A DNA stretch of 64,000 nucleotides, from positions 1,364,001-1,428,000 of the forward strand of contig JPOM01000001.1 of NCBI GenBank assembly GCA_000733915.1, read 5' to 3'. A program made the translations under genes and the position numbers. This document shows, one piece after another, positions 19,075 through 29,123 of the stretch (its first letter is position 1; the number at the start of each line of letters is the position of its first letter). Origin of the DNA: Caulobacteraceae bacterium PMMR1. GTDB lineage: Bacteria > Pseudomonadota > Alphaproteobacteria > Caulobacterales > Caulobacteraceae. The notes beneath the pieces are model-generated. The model had not been told where the DNA came from and searched no databases. It worked only from the letters and a program-made list of their open reading frames with translations.

Positions 19075-21531
19075 TCACTGGAATTGAGTTGCGGTTGAGA
19101 AGCGGAAGGTTTCGGTCTTGTCGTACGCCTCTTTGGCCAAGACTTGGCTGAAATCGAGGCGGATCGGGCCGAGCGGCGAGGTCCAGAAGACGCTGAGACC
19201 CGCTGACGCTCGCAGACCGAGGTTGTCCTTGATGGTCGAGCTTGACTGCTTGACGTTGCGGTCCACCAGACCCAGCGTCCCCACGTCGGTGAACAGCGCC
19301 GTGCGGATGCCGTACTGCTCGGGCAACAGATTCGGGAAGCTCAGCTCCACGGTGCCGATGGCGTAGAGCTTGCCCCCCAACGCCTCGGTGTAGGCGGTGT
19401 CTCGCGGGCCGATGCCGGCCACCTGGAAGCCCCGGAAGGTGTTGCCGCCCTTGAAGAAGCGGTCGTTGATCCGCACCGTGTCGCCGCCCCAGCCGCCGAC
19501 GTAGCCCGCCTGCCCAAGGATCTGCAGCACCCAGGCCGGCGCGAAGCCGTGGTACCAGCCGCCGTTCACCTCCGTGCGAAGATAGCGCACGTCGCCGCCG
19601 GCGCCGGCGAAGTCCTGGGCGAAGGTGAGATTGAAGCCGCGGGTCGGCCGCTGCGGGTCATTCCGCAGATCGAGGTTGACCGTATAGCCCAGAAGGCTGG
19701 TCAAATAGGAGCCGCGCTGGTCGCAGATCGAACGCGAGATCAGGCCGGCGTCGCAGCTGCCGCTGTCCACCGTCACCGCGTCAGCGTGCAGCTGATAGCG
19801 CGTCAGCAGATAGGCGTTGGTGCTCAGCGGGAAGCCCAGACGGAAGCCGCCGCCCGTGGACGAGCTGTCGAAGCCCGCCTGGCTGGAGAAGTTGTAGCGG
19901 TAGCTGTAGAGGTCAGCGCCGGCGAGCAGGTCGCGCCCGAGGAAGCGCGGCTCGGTGAAGCTGAGGTCGATCTGCTGGCGCAGGTAGCCGACCGAGGCGC
20001 GGGCGCGCAGGTCTTGGCCGCGGCCGCGGAAGTTGCGCTCGCTGATGCCGATGTCGAGCAGCAGCCGGTCCACCGAGCTGTAGCCCGCCCCCAGCGACAG
20101 TTCGCCGGTCGGCTGCTCGGTCACCTTCACCCGCAGGTTCGTGCGGTCAGGCGCATCGCCGGGAGTCTGGTCGATGTCGACGGTCTTGAAGAAGCCGAGA
20201 CGCTTCACCTCGGTCTTGGAGCGGTCCACCAGCACGCGGTTATAGGCGTCGCCCTCAGCGAGGCGCATCTCGCGACGAATGACATAGTCCAGGGTGCGCG
20301 TGTTTCCGACGATGTCGATGCGCTGGACGTAGACGCGCGGGCCTTCCTTGACCTCGAAGGTCACGTCGATAGTGTGCTTGTCCTTATTCGGCGTGATCCG
20401 CGGCCGAATGTCGACAAAGGCGAAACCGGCCGCGCCCGCGGCGAACGTCAGCTGGTCGATGGCGCCTTCGATGCGCTCTGACTGATAGAGCTGACCTTCG
20501 CGGATGGGCAGCAGCGCGGTCAGGATGTTCGCGTTCAGCCGCTTGAGATCGGTTTCGACCCGAAGCTTGCCGAACTTGTACTTCTCGCCCTCGTCAATCG
20601 TGTAAGTGACCACGAAGTTTTTCTGGTTCGGCTCGAGCTCCGCAACGGACGACGTGACCCGAAAATCATAATAGCCGCGGTTTGTATAGTACTTGCGCAG
20701 CTGCTCCCGGTCGTACTCGATCCGATCCGGATCGTAGTTATCGTTAGACTGGAAGAACTTGTACCAATGGCTTTCCTTGGTCACGACCACGTCGCGCAGG
20801 GCGGCGTCGCTGAAAGCCTTGTTGCCAAGGAAGTTGACGCGCTCGATGCCGGTCTTCGGCCCCTCGTTGATCTCGAACACGAGGTCGACTCGGCGCTGGG
20901 GCAGCTCGACGATCTTGGGCGACACGGTCGCGGCGATGCGGCCCGAGCGGCGGTAGAGCTCCACGATCTTCTGCACGTCGGCCAAGACGTGCGCGCGGGT
21001 GAAGATGCTGCGCGGGTGCAGGTTGATCTCGTCGCGCAGCTTCTCGTTGTTCAGCGCCGAGTTCCCTTCGAAGATCACCTGGTTGATGATCGGGTTCTCG
21101 GTCACGCGCACGACGAGCTCGCCGTCCTGCAGCGCTATACGAACGTCGGAGAACAGGTCGGTGCGGTAGAGCGTCTTCAGCGCAAGGTCGATCCGCGCGG
21201 AGTCCACCGTGTCGCCGACGTTGATCGGCAGATAGGCTGCAATCGTGGAACCTTCGATCCGCTCGTTGCCTTGAATGACGATCCGGCGGACGACGCCGCC
21301 CTGGAACGCCTCAGGCGCGGCGTAGGTCTGACCCGGCGCCGCAGCTTCGGCGGGGGCGCTTTGGGCTGGAGCGCTCTGGGCCGGAGCGTTTTGGGGCGCG
21401 GCGGCGAGCGGAGGGGGTGCGGCGCCGCCCGTCGTGGTCTGGGCATGAGCCCAGCCCTGCACGGCGACCGTGCCGACGAACAGGGCCGCCGTAGAGAGCA
21501 GCGCGTGGGTGCGGGCGCGGGTGAGCGACAT
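19075..21531 (-). CDS. bamA: Outer membrane protein assembly factor BamA
   Basis: BamA inserts beta-barrel proteins into the outer membrane. The 818-residue product has a signal peptide ending AHA-QT at about residue 30, an Ala/Pro-rich linker to about 70, five POTRA repeats to about 430 (starting VVRRIVIQGNERIEGSTI), and the 16-strand barrel with the lid-locking VRIN/GGNTFRGF segment (about residues 690-710, FFKGGNTFRGFQVAGIGPRD). It ends in TATQFQ, so the aromatic residue of the beta-signal is next to last rather than last. It lies 29 bases after rseP and is followed by skp. Confidence 0.97.
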   Translation of the reverse strand: MSLTRARTHALLSTAALFVGTVAVQGWAHAQTTTGGAAPPPLAAAPQNAPAQSAPAQSAPAEAAAPGQTYAAPEAFQGGVVRRIVIQGNERIEGSTIAAYLPINVGDTVDSARIDLALKTLYRTDLFSDVRIALQDGELVVRVTENPIINQVIFEGNSALNNEKLRDEINLHPRSIFTRAHVLADVQKIVELYRRSGRIAATVSPKIVELPQRRVDLVFEINEGPKTGIERVNFLGNKAFSDAALRDVVVTKESHWYKFFQSNDNYDPDRIEYDREQLRKYYTNRGYYDFRVTSSVAELEPNQKNFVVTYTIDEGEKYKFGKLRVETDLKRLNANILTALLPIREGQLYQSERIEGAIDQLTFAAGAAGFAFVDIRPRITPNKDKHTIDVTFEVKEGPRVYVQRIDIVGNTRTLDYVIRREMRLAEGDAYNRVLVDRSKTEVKRLGFFKTVDIDQTPGDAPDRTNLRVKVTEQPTGELSLGAGYSSVDRLLLDIGISERNFRGRGQDLRARASVGYLRQQIDLSFTEPRFLGRDLLAGADLYSYRYNFSSQAGFDSSSTGGGFRLGFPLSTNAYLLTRYQLHADAVTVDSGSCDAGLISRSICDQRGSYLTSLLGYTVNLDLRNDPQRPTRGFNLTFAQDFAGAGGDVRYLRTEVNGGWYHGFAPAWVLQILGQAGYVGGWGGDTVRINDRFFKGGNTFRGFQVAGIGPRDTAYTEALGGKLYAIGTVELSFPNLLPEQYGIRTALFTDVGTLGLVDRNVKQSSSTIKDNLGLRASAGLSVFWTSPLGPIRLDFSQVLAKEAYDKTETFRFSTATQFQ

Positions 21532-21560
21532 GCGTCTTACCGTCTGGCGGCCTTTGTCGG

Positions 21561-22793
21561 TCAGGAGAAGAGCCCGCCGAGAAATTGGAACACACGGAGC
21601 TGCTGAAGATCGTTCCAGGTCGCGAAGACCATGAGACCGAGCAACAAGGCAAGTCCGATTCGGTAGCCCGCCGCCTGAACCTTAGCCCCCACCGGCCGGC
21701 GCGCCACCGCTTCGTAGGCGTAGAACACTAGGTGCCCGCCGTCCAGCACCGGCACAGGCAGCAGGTTCATGAAGCCGATGCCGACGGAGAGCACCGCCGC
21801 CAGGCTCATGACCGCGACTAGCGCGCCGCCGACCTTGCCGCCCAGGTCGGCCGCCCCTTCGGCGCCCATGTGGGTCACCGCCCGGGTGGTGGCCGCAATG
21901 CGCAGCGGCCCGCCCAGTTGATCGCCGGACTCCCGACCGGTGACGATCCGCTCCAGGTAGAAGACGGTCGTCTGGACGATATCGATGCAGCTCTCCACCC
22001 CGCCCTTCCCCGCCGCAACCGGGCCGTAGGCGACGTGGACGAGATCGGCGCGCGACTGGCTGGGCACGACCCCAATGACGCCGAGGCGGGTGACCCCGCC
22101 CGTGATCGGGTCCGGCAGGGCCCGGCGCTCGGGCGTCGCGGTGAGCTGCAGCACCCGCCCCGCCCGCTCCACGGTGAAGCGCACGGGCTCGCCGACCCGG
22201 AGCGCGACGAATTCGTGAAGCTCGCGGAAGTCTCCGATCGGCCGGCCGTCCGCGGCCTTGATCAGATCCCCCGGCTGGAAGCCGGCGCGGGCTGCGGGCG
22301 AGGCGGCCGCCACCGCCCCCACCCGCGGCAGGAGAACCGTCTTGCCATACGCGCCCAGCAGCACCGCGAAGATCGCGATCGACAGGATGAAGTTGGCGAT
22401 CGGCCCCGCCGCGACCACGGCGGCGCGCTGCCACAAGGGCTTGAAGTGGAAGTAGCGCTTCAGCGCCGCATCCCCTTCCCGCGCCCGCACTTGGGTCCGC
22501 AGACGCTCGAGGTCCTGGTCGTCGGGCGCCGCCGAGCTCGCGTCATTGTCGCCGGCGAACTTCACGTAGCCGCCGAGCGGAATCCAGCCGATCCGCCACT
22601 CCACGCCCGAGCGATCCCTCCAGGCCAGGATCGCGCGCCCGAAGCCGATCGAGAAGCGCTCCACCGCCACCCCGCAGGCCCGCGCCACCAGGAAGTGGCC
22701 AAGCTCGTGGATGGTCACCACCAGGGTGAGCACGAAGAGGAAGGGCGCCACGAACAGCACGAAGTTGTGCGCAAGCGCCATCACCGCCGTCAT
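21561..22793 (-). CDS. rseP: RseP/MmpA-type site-2 intramembrane zinc protease
   Basis: This protease cuts membrane-spanning substrates within the bilayer. In Caulobacter the orthologue MmpA degrades the polar protein PodJ remnant, and in E. coli RseP releases sigma-E. The 410-residue product has the zinc site HELGH at residues 29-33 in the first helix, a PDZ domain around 135-215 ([19 protein letters not shown]), and the second zinc ligand block [19 protein letters not shown] near 340. Its ATG overlaps the dxr stop by 4 bases. Confidence 0.95.
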   Translation of the reverse strand: MTAVMALAHNFVLFVAPFLFVLTLVVTIHELGHFLVARACGVAVERFSIGFGRAILAWRDRSGVEWRIGWIPLGGYVKFAGDNDASSAAPDDQDLERLRTQVRAREGDAALKRYFHFKPLWQRAAVVAAGPIANFILSIAIFAVLLGAYGKTVLLPRVGAVAAASPAARAGFQPGDLIKAADGRPIGDFRELHEFVALRVGEPVRFTVERAGRVLQLTATPERRALPDPITGGVTRLGVIGVVPSQSRADLVHVAYGPVAAGKGGVESCIDIVQTTVFYLERIVTGRESGDQLGGPLRIAATTRAVTHMGAEGAADLGGKVGGALVAVMSLAAVLSVGIGFMNLLPVPVLDGGHLVFYAYEAVARRPVGAKVQAAGYRIGLALLLGLMVFATWNDLQQLRVFQFLGGLFS

Positions 22794-23995
22794 ACCGCGT
22801 TCCTCGTCTTCGAAGGGGCGAGCGCCTCGGCGGCCCGGGTGCGGGCCAGCGCGTCCACGGCCAGGGCGAAATCCAAGGCGGACCCGTTGCTGAGCGTCCC
22901 GTTCAGCTCGCCGCGGCTGTCCATGGCCTCGAGCGTCCGCTCCACCGTCTCGGCGATGGCCAGGAAACCGATCGCGCCTTCCAGGAAGGCCCTCACCGCC
23001 ACCTCATTGGCCGCATTCAGCGCCGCCGGCGCGCCGCCGCCGCGGCTCAGCACGTTTCGGGCCAACCGCAGGGCGGGAAAGCGGTCCGGGTCCGGCGCCT
23101 CGAAGCTGAGGGTGGCGGTCTGGGCGAGGTCGAGCCCCGGCGCGTCCCAGGCGATCCGCTCCGGATAGGCGAAAGCGTAGGCGATCGGCGCGCGCATGTC
23201 GGGCGGGCCGAGCTGGGCCAGGGTCGACCCGTCCTCGTACTCCACGAGGCTATGCACGACGGACTGGGGATGCACGAGCACGTCGATCTTCGGTTCCGGC
23301 ACGGCGAACAGGTAGGAGGCCTCGATCATTTCGAGTCCCTTGTTCATCATGGTGGCGGAATCGACCGAGATTTTGGCACCCATGCTCCAGTTGGGGTGCG
23401 ACACAGCCTCGCGGGGGCTCGCGGCCGCCATCCGCTCCCGCCCCCAGGCGCGGAAAGGCCCGCCCGAGGCGGTCAGGATCAGGCGCTTCAGGCGGGCATG
23501 GCACTCAGGCTGCAGCACCTGGAAAATGGCGGAGTGCTCGGAATCCACCGGGATGACGCGCCCGCCCGACGCCTGCGCCGCCGCCAGCAGGGCGGGACCG
23601 GCGCAGACCAGGCTCTCCTTGTTGGCGAGCGCGATGACCGCGCCGGTGCGGGCGGCCGCAAGCGTGGGGCGCAGCCCGGCGGCCCCCACGATGGCCGCCA
23701 TGATCCAGTCCAGCCGCAGTTCGGCAGCCTCGGCCACCGCCGCCTCGCCCGCCTCCACGCGCACGCCTGAGCCCTTGAGGCGCTCGTTCAGCTCGCCCTG
23801 GAGCGTCGGATCGGCGATCACCGCCCGCTCGGGCCGCCACGCCAGGGCCTGTTCAGCCAAGAGCGCGACATTGCGCCCGGCCGTCAGCACCGAGAGCTCG
23901 AACTCCGCCCCCCGCGCCCGCGCCTGGGCCAGCAGGTCCAGGGTCGAGACCCCGACCGACCCCGTGGAGCCGAACACTCCGAGACGACGGCTCAC
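22790..23995 (-). CDS. dxr: 1-deoxy-D-xylulose 5-phosphate reductoisomerase
   Basis: Dxr converts DXP to MEP with NADPH, the committed step of the non-mevalonate isoprenoid pathway. The 401-residue product has the NADPH loop [17 protein letters not shown] at the start, NKESLVCAG, the metal and substrate block [21 protein letters not shown], and [20 protein letters not shown]. The start is the GTG at 23993-23995, which overlaps the cdsA stop (GTGA); the longer open frame upstream lies over cdsA. rseP follows with a 4-base overlap. Confidence 0.97.
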   Translation of the reverse strand: MSRRLGVFGSTGSVGVSTLDLLAQARARGAEFELSVLTAGRNVALLAEQALAWRPERAVIADPTLQGELNERLKGSGVRVEAGEAAVAEAAELRLDWIMAAIVGAAGLRPTLAAARTGAVIALANKESLVCAGPALLAAAQASGGRVIPVDSEHSAIFQVLQPECHARLKRLILTASGGPFRAWGRERMAAASPREAVSHPNWSMGAKISVDSATMMNKGLEMIEASYLFAVPEPKIDVLVHPQSVVHSLVEYEDGSTLAQLGPPDMRAPIAYAFAYPERIAWDAPGLDLAQTATLSFEAPDPDRFPALRLARNVLSRGGGAPAALNAANEVAVRAFLEGAIGFLAIAETVERTLEAMDSRGELNGTLSNGSALDFALAVDALARTRAAEALAPSKTRNAV

Positions 23996-24845
23996 GCGAC
24001 GCGTCCTCCGATGACCAGTTCCGTGCGGTGCGCCAACGCGTGCACGATCGCAATCGCCAGGGTGGCGAACATCAGGCCGTCGACCCGGTCGAGCAGGCCG
24101 CCGTGGCCGGGGATCAGATTGCCGGAGTCCTTCACGCCGAAGCGCCGCTTCACCATCGACTCCCAGAGGTCGCCGCCCATGGTCGCCAGCCCCGCCACGA
24201 GCCCGACCGCCAGGCCCAGCCACACCGGCGGCGCGCCCTCGGCCCGCAGGCCGGCGGATACGGCGCAGCCGGCGAGCACGGCGGCGACCAGGCCCGCGAC
24301 AAACCCCGACCACGTCTTGTTCGGCGAGATGCGGGGCCAGAGCTTCGGCCCCTTCAAGGCGTTGCCCGCCGCGAACGCCGCGATGTCGGCCGCCCAGGCG
24401 ATGGCCATCAGCAGCAGCACCCAGCCGCGCCCGTCCGGCGCGGAGCGGAGTTCGATCAGCGCGAGGCTTGGCGCGCCGATATAGAGAACGCCTGCGCCCA
24501 CATCGAAGGGCGCCTTGGCGAGCGCCCACGCCGACGCGGCCGCGGCCGCCCCGCCGCCACCGGCAGCGCCAGCCACGCCCAGGCGCCCTCGCCGTAATAG
24601 GCTGCGAACATCGGCGCCAGCACCGCCACGGTCATGACGCCCGCCGCGGGCGTCGGCTGGTCCGGGGCGGCCATCAGGGCCCACTCGATAGACAGCAGGG
24701 CCACGGCGACGGCGGTCAGCACGAGGAACAGCGCCTCGCCCACCCACACGGCGGCGAGCGCGAGCGGCACCAGGATGACGGCGGACAGGATCCGGAGACG
24801 AAGGTTCGTCCAGTCGAACGGCTTAGCCTGCGGCGAGGACGTCAT
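23992..24845 (-). CDS. cdsA: Phosphatidate cytidylyltransferase, split by a one-base frameshift
   Basis: CdsA makes CDP-diacylglycerol, the precursor of all phospholipids, in the inner membrane. The N-terminal frame has several membrane helices ([20 protein letters not shown] onward) up to LALPVAAG; the C-terminal frame continues [10 protein letters not shown] and contains the family signature [16 protein letters not shown] and the end block [25 protein letters not shown]. The break is at the CCCC at 24549-24552 (plus strand); one more base gives a normal 284-residue protein. Its start overlaps uppS by 23 bases. CdsA is essential in bacteria that have been tested, which argues against a true lesion. 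Confidence 0.93.
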
Positions 24846-25587
24846 GCACCTCTACTCCGCCGAAACGCCGGTCGCGGCCCGCATACTCGGCCAGCGCGGC
24901 CTTCAGCGCCTCCGCCCCATAGTCGGGCCAGAGGATGTCCTGGAACACCAACTCCGCATAGGCCGCGTCCCAGAGCAGGAAGTTCGACAGCCGCTGCTCG
25001 CCGGAGGTGCGCACGATCAGGTCCGGCGGCGGCGCCTCGGAGGTGGAGAGGAAGCGGCCGAACGTGGTCTCGTCGCAGTCCCCGGGCGCGAGCCGGCCGC
25101 TCGCCACCGCATCCGCGAACCGCCGGGCCGCCGCCACGATGTCCGCCCGTCCGCCGTAGTTGAAGGCGATCTGCAGGTGGCGGCGCTCGTTGTGCCGCGT
25201 GCGGCTCTCCGCGCGATGGATGATCTCCAAGATGTCCGGTGCGAGCCCCGTACGCTCGCCGATGACGTGGACGCGCACGCCCTCCCGCTCCAGTCGGTGC
25301 AGGTCGGTCTCGACGTAGCTCTTCAGGAGCCGCATCAGCTCGGAGACTTCCTGCGGCGGGCGGGACCAGTTCTCGGTGGAGAAGCCGAAGACGGTCAGCC
25401 AGGCTATGCCAAGGTGGTCGGCGGCCTCCACTGTGCGCTTCAGCGCCTGCACGCCCGCGCGGTGGCCGAAGGTGCGCGGCAGGCCCCGGGCCTTCGCCCA
25501 GCGCCCGTTGCCGTCCATGATGATGGCCACATGGCGAGCCGCGTTCCGGTAGGACACGGCGGCCGACAACCCCACAGATGGCGACAT
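24823..25587 (-). CDS. uppS: Undecaprenyl diphosphate synthase
   Basis: UppS builds the C55 lipid carrier for peptidoglycan and O-antigen from farnesyl and isopentenyl diphosphate. The 254-residue product shows HVAIIMDGNGRWAKARGLPR with catalytic Asp25, FGFSTENWSRP, LQIAFNYGGRADIV, and the C-terminal DLIVRTSGEQRLSNFLLWD block with YAELVF. It overlaps cdsA by 23 bases and follows frr by 42 bases. Confidence 0.97.
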   Translation of the reverse strand: MSPSVGLSAAVSYRNAARHVAIIMDGNGRWAKARGLPRTFGHRAGVQALKRTVEAADHLGIAWLTVFGFSTENWSRPPQEVSELMRLLKSYVETDLHRLEREGVRVHVIGERTGLAPDILEIIHRAESRTRHNERRHLQIAFNYGGRADIVAAARRFADAVASGRLAPGDCDETTFGRFLSTSEAPPPDLIVRTSGEQRLSNFLLWDAAYAELVFQDILWPDYGAEALKAALAEYAGRDRRFGGVEVHDVLAAG

Positions 25588-25629
25588 GCGCCCGTCCCTT
25601 CCTGAGCGACGCAGGGCCGCTCGCAGGCC

Positions 25630-26187
25630 TTATACCTGCATGATCTCTTGCTCTTTTATTTTCAAGGCGTCGTCGATCCGCTTGATGGCCTGATCGGTGA
25701 AGCCTTGGACCTCCTCGCCGCCGCGCTTCTGCTCGTCCTGCGAGATGATCCCGTCCTTCTCGAGCTTCTTCAGCTCTTCCATAGCGTCCCGGCGCACGTT
25801 TCGCACGGCGATCCGTTGCTGCTCGGCGTATTTGCCGGCGAGCTTGGCCAGCTCCTTGCGGCGGTCCTCCGTCAGGGCCGGGATGGGCACGCGCAGGGTC
25901 TGGCCATCGACGATCGGGTTCAGGCCCAGGCCCGCATTTCGGATCGCCTTCTCCACCGCCACCGTGAGGCCCTTGTCCCAGACGCTGACGGTGATCATCC
26001 GCGGCTCAGGGACGCTGATCGCGGCGACCCCGGTCAGGGGCATGGTCGAGCCGTAGGCCTCCACCATGACGGGCTCAAGCAGGCCGGCGGAGGCGCGGCC
26101 GGTCCGCAGGCCTGCGAACTCCTCCTTCAGGGCGTCCACCGCCTTGCTCATGCGGTCCTTGAACTTGGCGAGATCGGGTTTGCTCAT
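25630..26187 (-). CDS. frr: Ribosome recycling factor
   Basis: RRF splits post-termination ribosomes together with EF-G. The 185-residue product has the exact family length and blocks: [55 protein letters not shown] and [19 protein letters not shown]. It follows pyrH by 16 bases on the same strand, the standard tsf-pyrH-frr order. Confidence 0.98.
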   Translation of the reverse strand: MSKPDLAKFKDRMSKAVDALKEEFAGLRTGRASAGLLEPVMVEAYGSTMPLTGVAAISVPEPRMITVSVWDKGLTVAVEKAIRNAGLGLNPIVDGQTLRVPIPALTEDRRKELAKLAGKYAEQQRIAVRNVRRDAMEELKKLEKDGIISQDEQKRGGEEVQGFTDQAIKRIDDALKIKEQEIMQV

Positions 26188-26203
26188 GGTCGTGCGTTCG
26201 GCC

Positions 26204-26965
26204 TCATTCGGGCGGGATGTCTTCGGCGATCACCGTGTGCACGCCTTGACCAGTGATCACGTCCAGGAGGGCGCCGGGGCGGCGGATGGAGAACACCACG
26301 ATCGGGATGCCGTTCTCCCGCATCAGGCTGATCGCGGAGGCGTCCATCACCTTGAGATCCTGGGACAGAACCTCAAGATAGCTCAGCCGGTCGTAGCGAC
26401 GCGCGCCCGGATCGCGCTTGGGGTCTGCGGTGTAGACGCCGTCCACGCTCGTGCCCTTGAGCAGCGCGTCGCAGCCCATCTCGGCGGCGCGGAGGGCCGC
26501 AGCCGTGTCGGTGGTGAAGAACGGATTGCCCGTCCCGGCGGCGAAGATCACCACCCGGCCCTTCTCCAGATGACGCATCGCGCGCCGGCGGATATAGGGC
26601 TCGCAGACGGACTGCATGGGGATGGCGGACTGCACCCGCGTGTCGACGCCCAGGCGCTCCAGCGCGTTCTGCATGGCCAGGGCGTTCATGACCGTCGCCA
26701 GCATGCCCATGTAGTCTGCGCTGGCGCGCTCCATGCCGCGCGCGGCGGTGGAGAGGCCGCGGAAAATGTTGCCGCCGCCGATCACGAGGCAGAGCTCGAC
26801 CCCCCGGCGCGCGATTTCCGCGATGTCGCGCGCCACCGCGTCCACCGTGCCCATGTCGATGCCGTAAGGCGCATCGCCCATCAGCACCTCGCCGGAGACC
26901 TTCAGCAGCACCTTGCGGTAGCGCGCGTCGGTCGGTGTCGGCGCGGCGGGCTCGGACGAGGACAT
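26204..26965 (-). CDS. pyrH: UMP kinase
   Basis: PyrH phosphorylates UMP to UDP. The 253-residue product shows [13 protein letters not shown] at about residue 20, the IGGGNIFRG loop, the [18 protein letters not shown] block and [13 protein letters not shown]. The start is the ATG at 26963-26965; the open frame upstream encodes an Arg-rich stretch not found in the family. It carries an N-terminal extension of about 15 residues rich in Pro, Ala and Thr. Confidence 0.97.
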   Translation of the reverse strand: MSSSEPAAPTPTDARYRKVLLKVSGEVLMGDAPYGIDMGTVDAVARDIAEIARRGVELCLVIGGGNIFRGLSTAARGMERASADYMGMLATVMNALAMQNALERLGVDTRVQSAIPMQSVCEPYIRRRAMRHLEKGRVVIFAAGTGNPFFTTDTAAALRAAEMGCDALLKGTSVDGVYTADPKRDPGARRYDRLSYLEVLSQDLKVMDASAISLMRENGIPIVVFSIRRPGALLDVITGQGVHTVIAEDIPPE

Positions 26966-27060
26966 GGACGCACCTGGAAGGCGGGAATCGCGCGCGGACA
27001 AGCATAGCCGAACCGGACGGAGGCGCACGCCCCCGCCCGGTCGGAGATCACAGACGGGGG

Positions 27061-28002
27061 TCAGCCCTGGCCGGCGAGGGCCGCGACCTCGGCGGCGAAG
27101 TCGTCGGCCTTCTTGTCCACGCCTTCCCCGAGCGCCAGGCGCACGAAGCCGGTGATCTTGACCGGCGCGCCGAGCTCCTTGGCGGCCTTCTGGACGTACT
27201 GCTCCACCGTCAGGTCCGGATCCATGACGAAGGCCTGCTTCAGGAGCACGACCTCCTCGTAGAATTTGCGCAGACGCCCCTCGACCATCTTCTCGATGAC
27301 CGCGGGGGGCTTGCCGGAGCCCTGGGCCTGCTCGGTGAAGATGGCGCGCTCGCGCTCCACCGCCGCCGGATCGATCTCTTCGGTGGTCAGGGCAAGGGGT
27401 TGGGTCGCAGCGATGTGCATCGCCACCTTGCGGCCGATGTCGGTCACCCGGTCCTTGTCGCCCGTGGACGCCAGCGCGACCAGCACGCCGATGCGGCCGA
27501 CGTCGGGCCCCGCCACGTTGTGGATATAGGGCGCCACCACGCCTTCCGGCGCCACGAAGCGGGCCGTGCGGCGCAGCATCATGTTTTCACCGATGGTGGC
27601 GATCAGATTGGTGATCACGTCCGCGACCGTCTGGCCATCGGACAGGGTCGCCTGGTTCAAGCCCTGGATGTCGCCGCTTTCGACATCGAGCGCCGCGACC
27701 GCGATCTTGCGCACCGCGGTCTGGAACAGGTCGTTGCGCGCCACGAAGTCGGTCTCAGAGTTCAGCTCGACGACCGCGCCGGTCATGCCCGCGCCCTCAT
27801 GGCGCACGGCCACGCCGATCAGCCCCTCGGCCGCAACGCGGGCGGCCTTCTTGGCGGCCTTGCTGAGCCCTTTGGTGCGCAGCCAGTCCATGGCGGCTTC
27901 GATGTCGCCCTGGGTCTCGGTGAGCGCCTTCTTGCAGTCCATCATGCCTGCGCCGGATTTCTCGCGCAGGTCCTTCACCAGCCCAGCCGTGATTTCGGCC
28001 AT
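27061..28002 (-). CDS. tsf: Elongation factor Ts
   Basis: EF-Ts recycles EF-Tu by removing GDP. The 313-residue product begins [20 protein letters not shown], followed by [21 protein letters not shown], the UBA-like N-terminal domain. The core has [13 protein letters not shown] and the dimerisation domain follows. It comes after rpsB with a 91-base gap that contains a hairpin. Confidence 0.97.
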   Translation of the reverse strand: MAEITAGLVKDLREKSGAGMMDCKKALTETQGDIEAAMDWLRTKGLSKAAKKAARVAAEGLIGVAVRHEGAGMTGAVVELNSETDFVARNDLFQTAVRKIAVAALDVESGDIQGLNQATLSDGQTVADVITNLIATIGENMMLRRTARFVAPEGVVAPYIHNVAGPDVGRIGVLVALASTGDKDRVTDIGRKVAMHIAATQPLALTTEEIDPAAVERERAIFTEQAQGSGKPPAVIEKMVEGRLRKFYEEVVLLKQAFVMDPDLTVEQYVQKAAKELGAPVKITGFVRLALGEGVDKKADDFAAEVAALAGQG

Positions 28003-28067
28003 GACCCATCCTCCAGAGTAGGGCGCGGGGCGGGTCGCCGCACGCCGAGTTCAAGTCGTTCGTACAG

Positions 28068-28086
28068 CCCGGCGAAAAGCGCCGGG
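28068..28086 (-). terminator. Hairpin between rpsB and tsf
   Basis: A perfect 7-base stem, CCCGGCG and CGCCGGG, with the loop AAAAG lies just after the rpsB stop. There is no T-tract on the transcribed strand, so it may be a processing or mRNA-stabilising hairpin or a partial attenuator rather than a full terminator. Confidence 0.4.
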
Positions 28087-28093
28087 CGGGGGC

Positions 28094-28951
28094 TCAGACC
28101 TGGGCGGTCTCGGGGGGGACCGCGTCCAGCGCGTCTTCGGTGCGGGCGGTCTCGGCCGTTTCCGGCGCCTCTGAAAGCTCCGGCGCGACATCGGCCGCGG
28201 CGGTGCGCAGCGCCGGCTCCAGCGGAGTCTCCGAAGCGCCGAGGTCCACGCCCATCGCCATCTGGCCGGCGGCGAGGCCGTCTAGCACGGCGTCGGCCAC
28301 CAGATCGCAATAGAGCTGCAGCGCGCGCGCCGCATCGTCGTTGCCCGGCACCGGATAGGTGATGCCGTCCGGGTTGGAATTGGTGTCCAGGATCGCGATC
28401 ACCGGGATGTTCAGCTTGCGCGCTTCCTGGATCGCGATCGCCTCCTTGTTGGTGTCGATCACGAACATGATGTCGGGAATGCCTCCCATGTCCTTGATGC
28501 CGCCGAGGGACAGCTCCAGCTTGTCGCGCTCGCGGGTGAGCTCCAGCAGCTCCTTCTTGGAGCGGCCCTGACCCTCGCCCTCGATCACGCCCTCCAGCTC
28601 GCGCAGGCGCGCGATGGATTGGGACACCGTGCGCCAGTTGGTGAGCGTGCCTCCCAGCCAGCGATGGTTCACATAGTACTGGGCGCAACGCTTGGCGGCC
28701 TGGGCCACCGGCTCCTGCGCCTGGCGCTTGGTGCCCACGAACAGCACGCGCCCGCCGCCGGCCGCGACTTCGCGCACGCGCAGCAGCGCCTGATGCAGCA
28801 GCGGAATCGTCTGCGACAGGTCGATGATGTGGATGTTGGCCCGGCTGCCGAAGATGTAGCGCTCCATCTTCGGGTTCCAGCGGTGGGTCTGGTGACCGAA
28901 GTGAGCGCCGGCTTCGAGAAGCTGCCGCATGCTGAAGTCGGGTAGCGCCAT
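28094..28951 (-). CDS. rpsB: 30S ribosomal protein S2
   Basis: S2 binds the head-body junction of the 30S subunit. The 285-residue product starts [20 protein letters not shown] and has the two family signatures, [20 protein letters not shown] and [20 protein letters not shown]. An acidic, Ala/Glu-rich C-terminal extension of about 40 residues, common in this group, follows the conserved domain. The ATG at 28949-28951 is preferred over an in-frame TTG two codons upstream. Confidence 0.97.
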   Translation of the reverse strand: MALPDFSMRQLLEAGAHFGHQTHRWNPKMERYIFGSRANIHIIDLSQTIPLLHQALLRVREVAAGGGRVLFVGTKRQAQEPVAQAAKRCAQYYVNHRWLGGTLTNWRTVSQSIARLRELEGVIEGEGQGRSKKELLELTRERDKLELSLGGIKDMGGIPDIMFVIDTNKEAIAIQEARKLNIPVIAILDTNSNPDGITYPVPGNDDAARALQLYCDLVADAVLDGLAAGQMAMGVDLGASETPLEPALRTAAADVAPELSEAPETAETARTEDALDAVPPETAQV

Positions 28952-29069
28952 GGGCAAGGTGGTCCTTGATCCGGTTGAGCCGCCGCAGGCCGCTCCCGGC
29001 GGACCGGGACCGGAACGGAACGCACAGCAAGGGCTGCGCGGCCGAACGCCTGCGTGAGAGATGGCGCGC

Positions 29070-29098
29070 TACCTAGGGGCGTTGCCGGCAAAGATCAA
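29070..29098 (-). promoter_or_regulatory. Likely promoter for rpsB-tsf
   Basis: Read on the minus strand, TTGATC (29098-29093) is followed after exactly 17 bases by TAGGTA (29075-29070), about 120 bases before the rpsB ATG, in the spacer after dnaE. It was matched by eye to the sigma-70 consensus. Confidence 0.5.
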
Positions 29099-29123
29099 GC
29101 GCGCAGTCCCGCCGGCGGCGGGC

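Noticed and set aside
22790..24529. A 579-codon version of dxr
   Set aside because: The extra 178 codons are an out-of-frame reading of cdsA; the GTG overlapping the cdsA stop gives the normal Dxr length.
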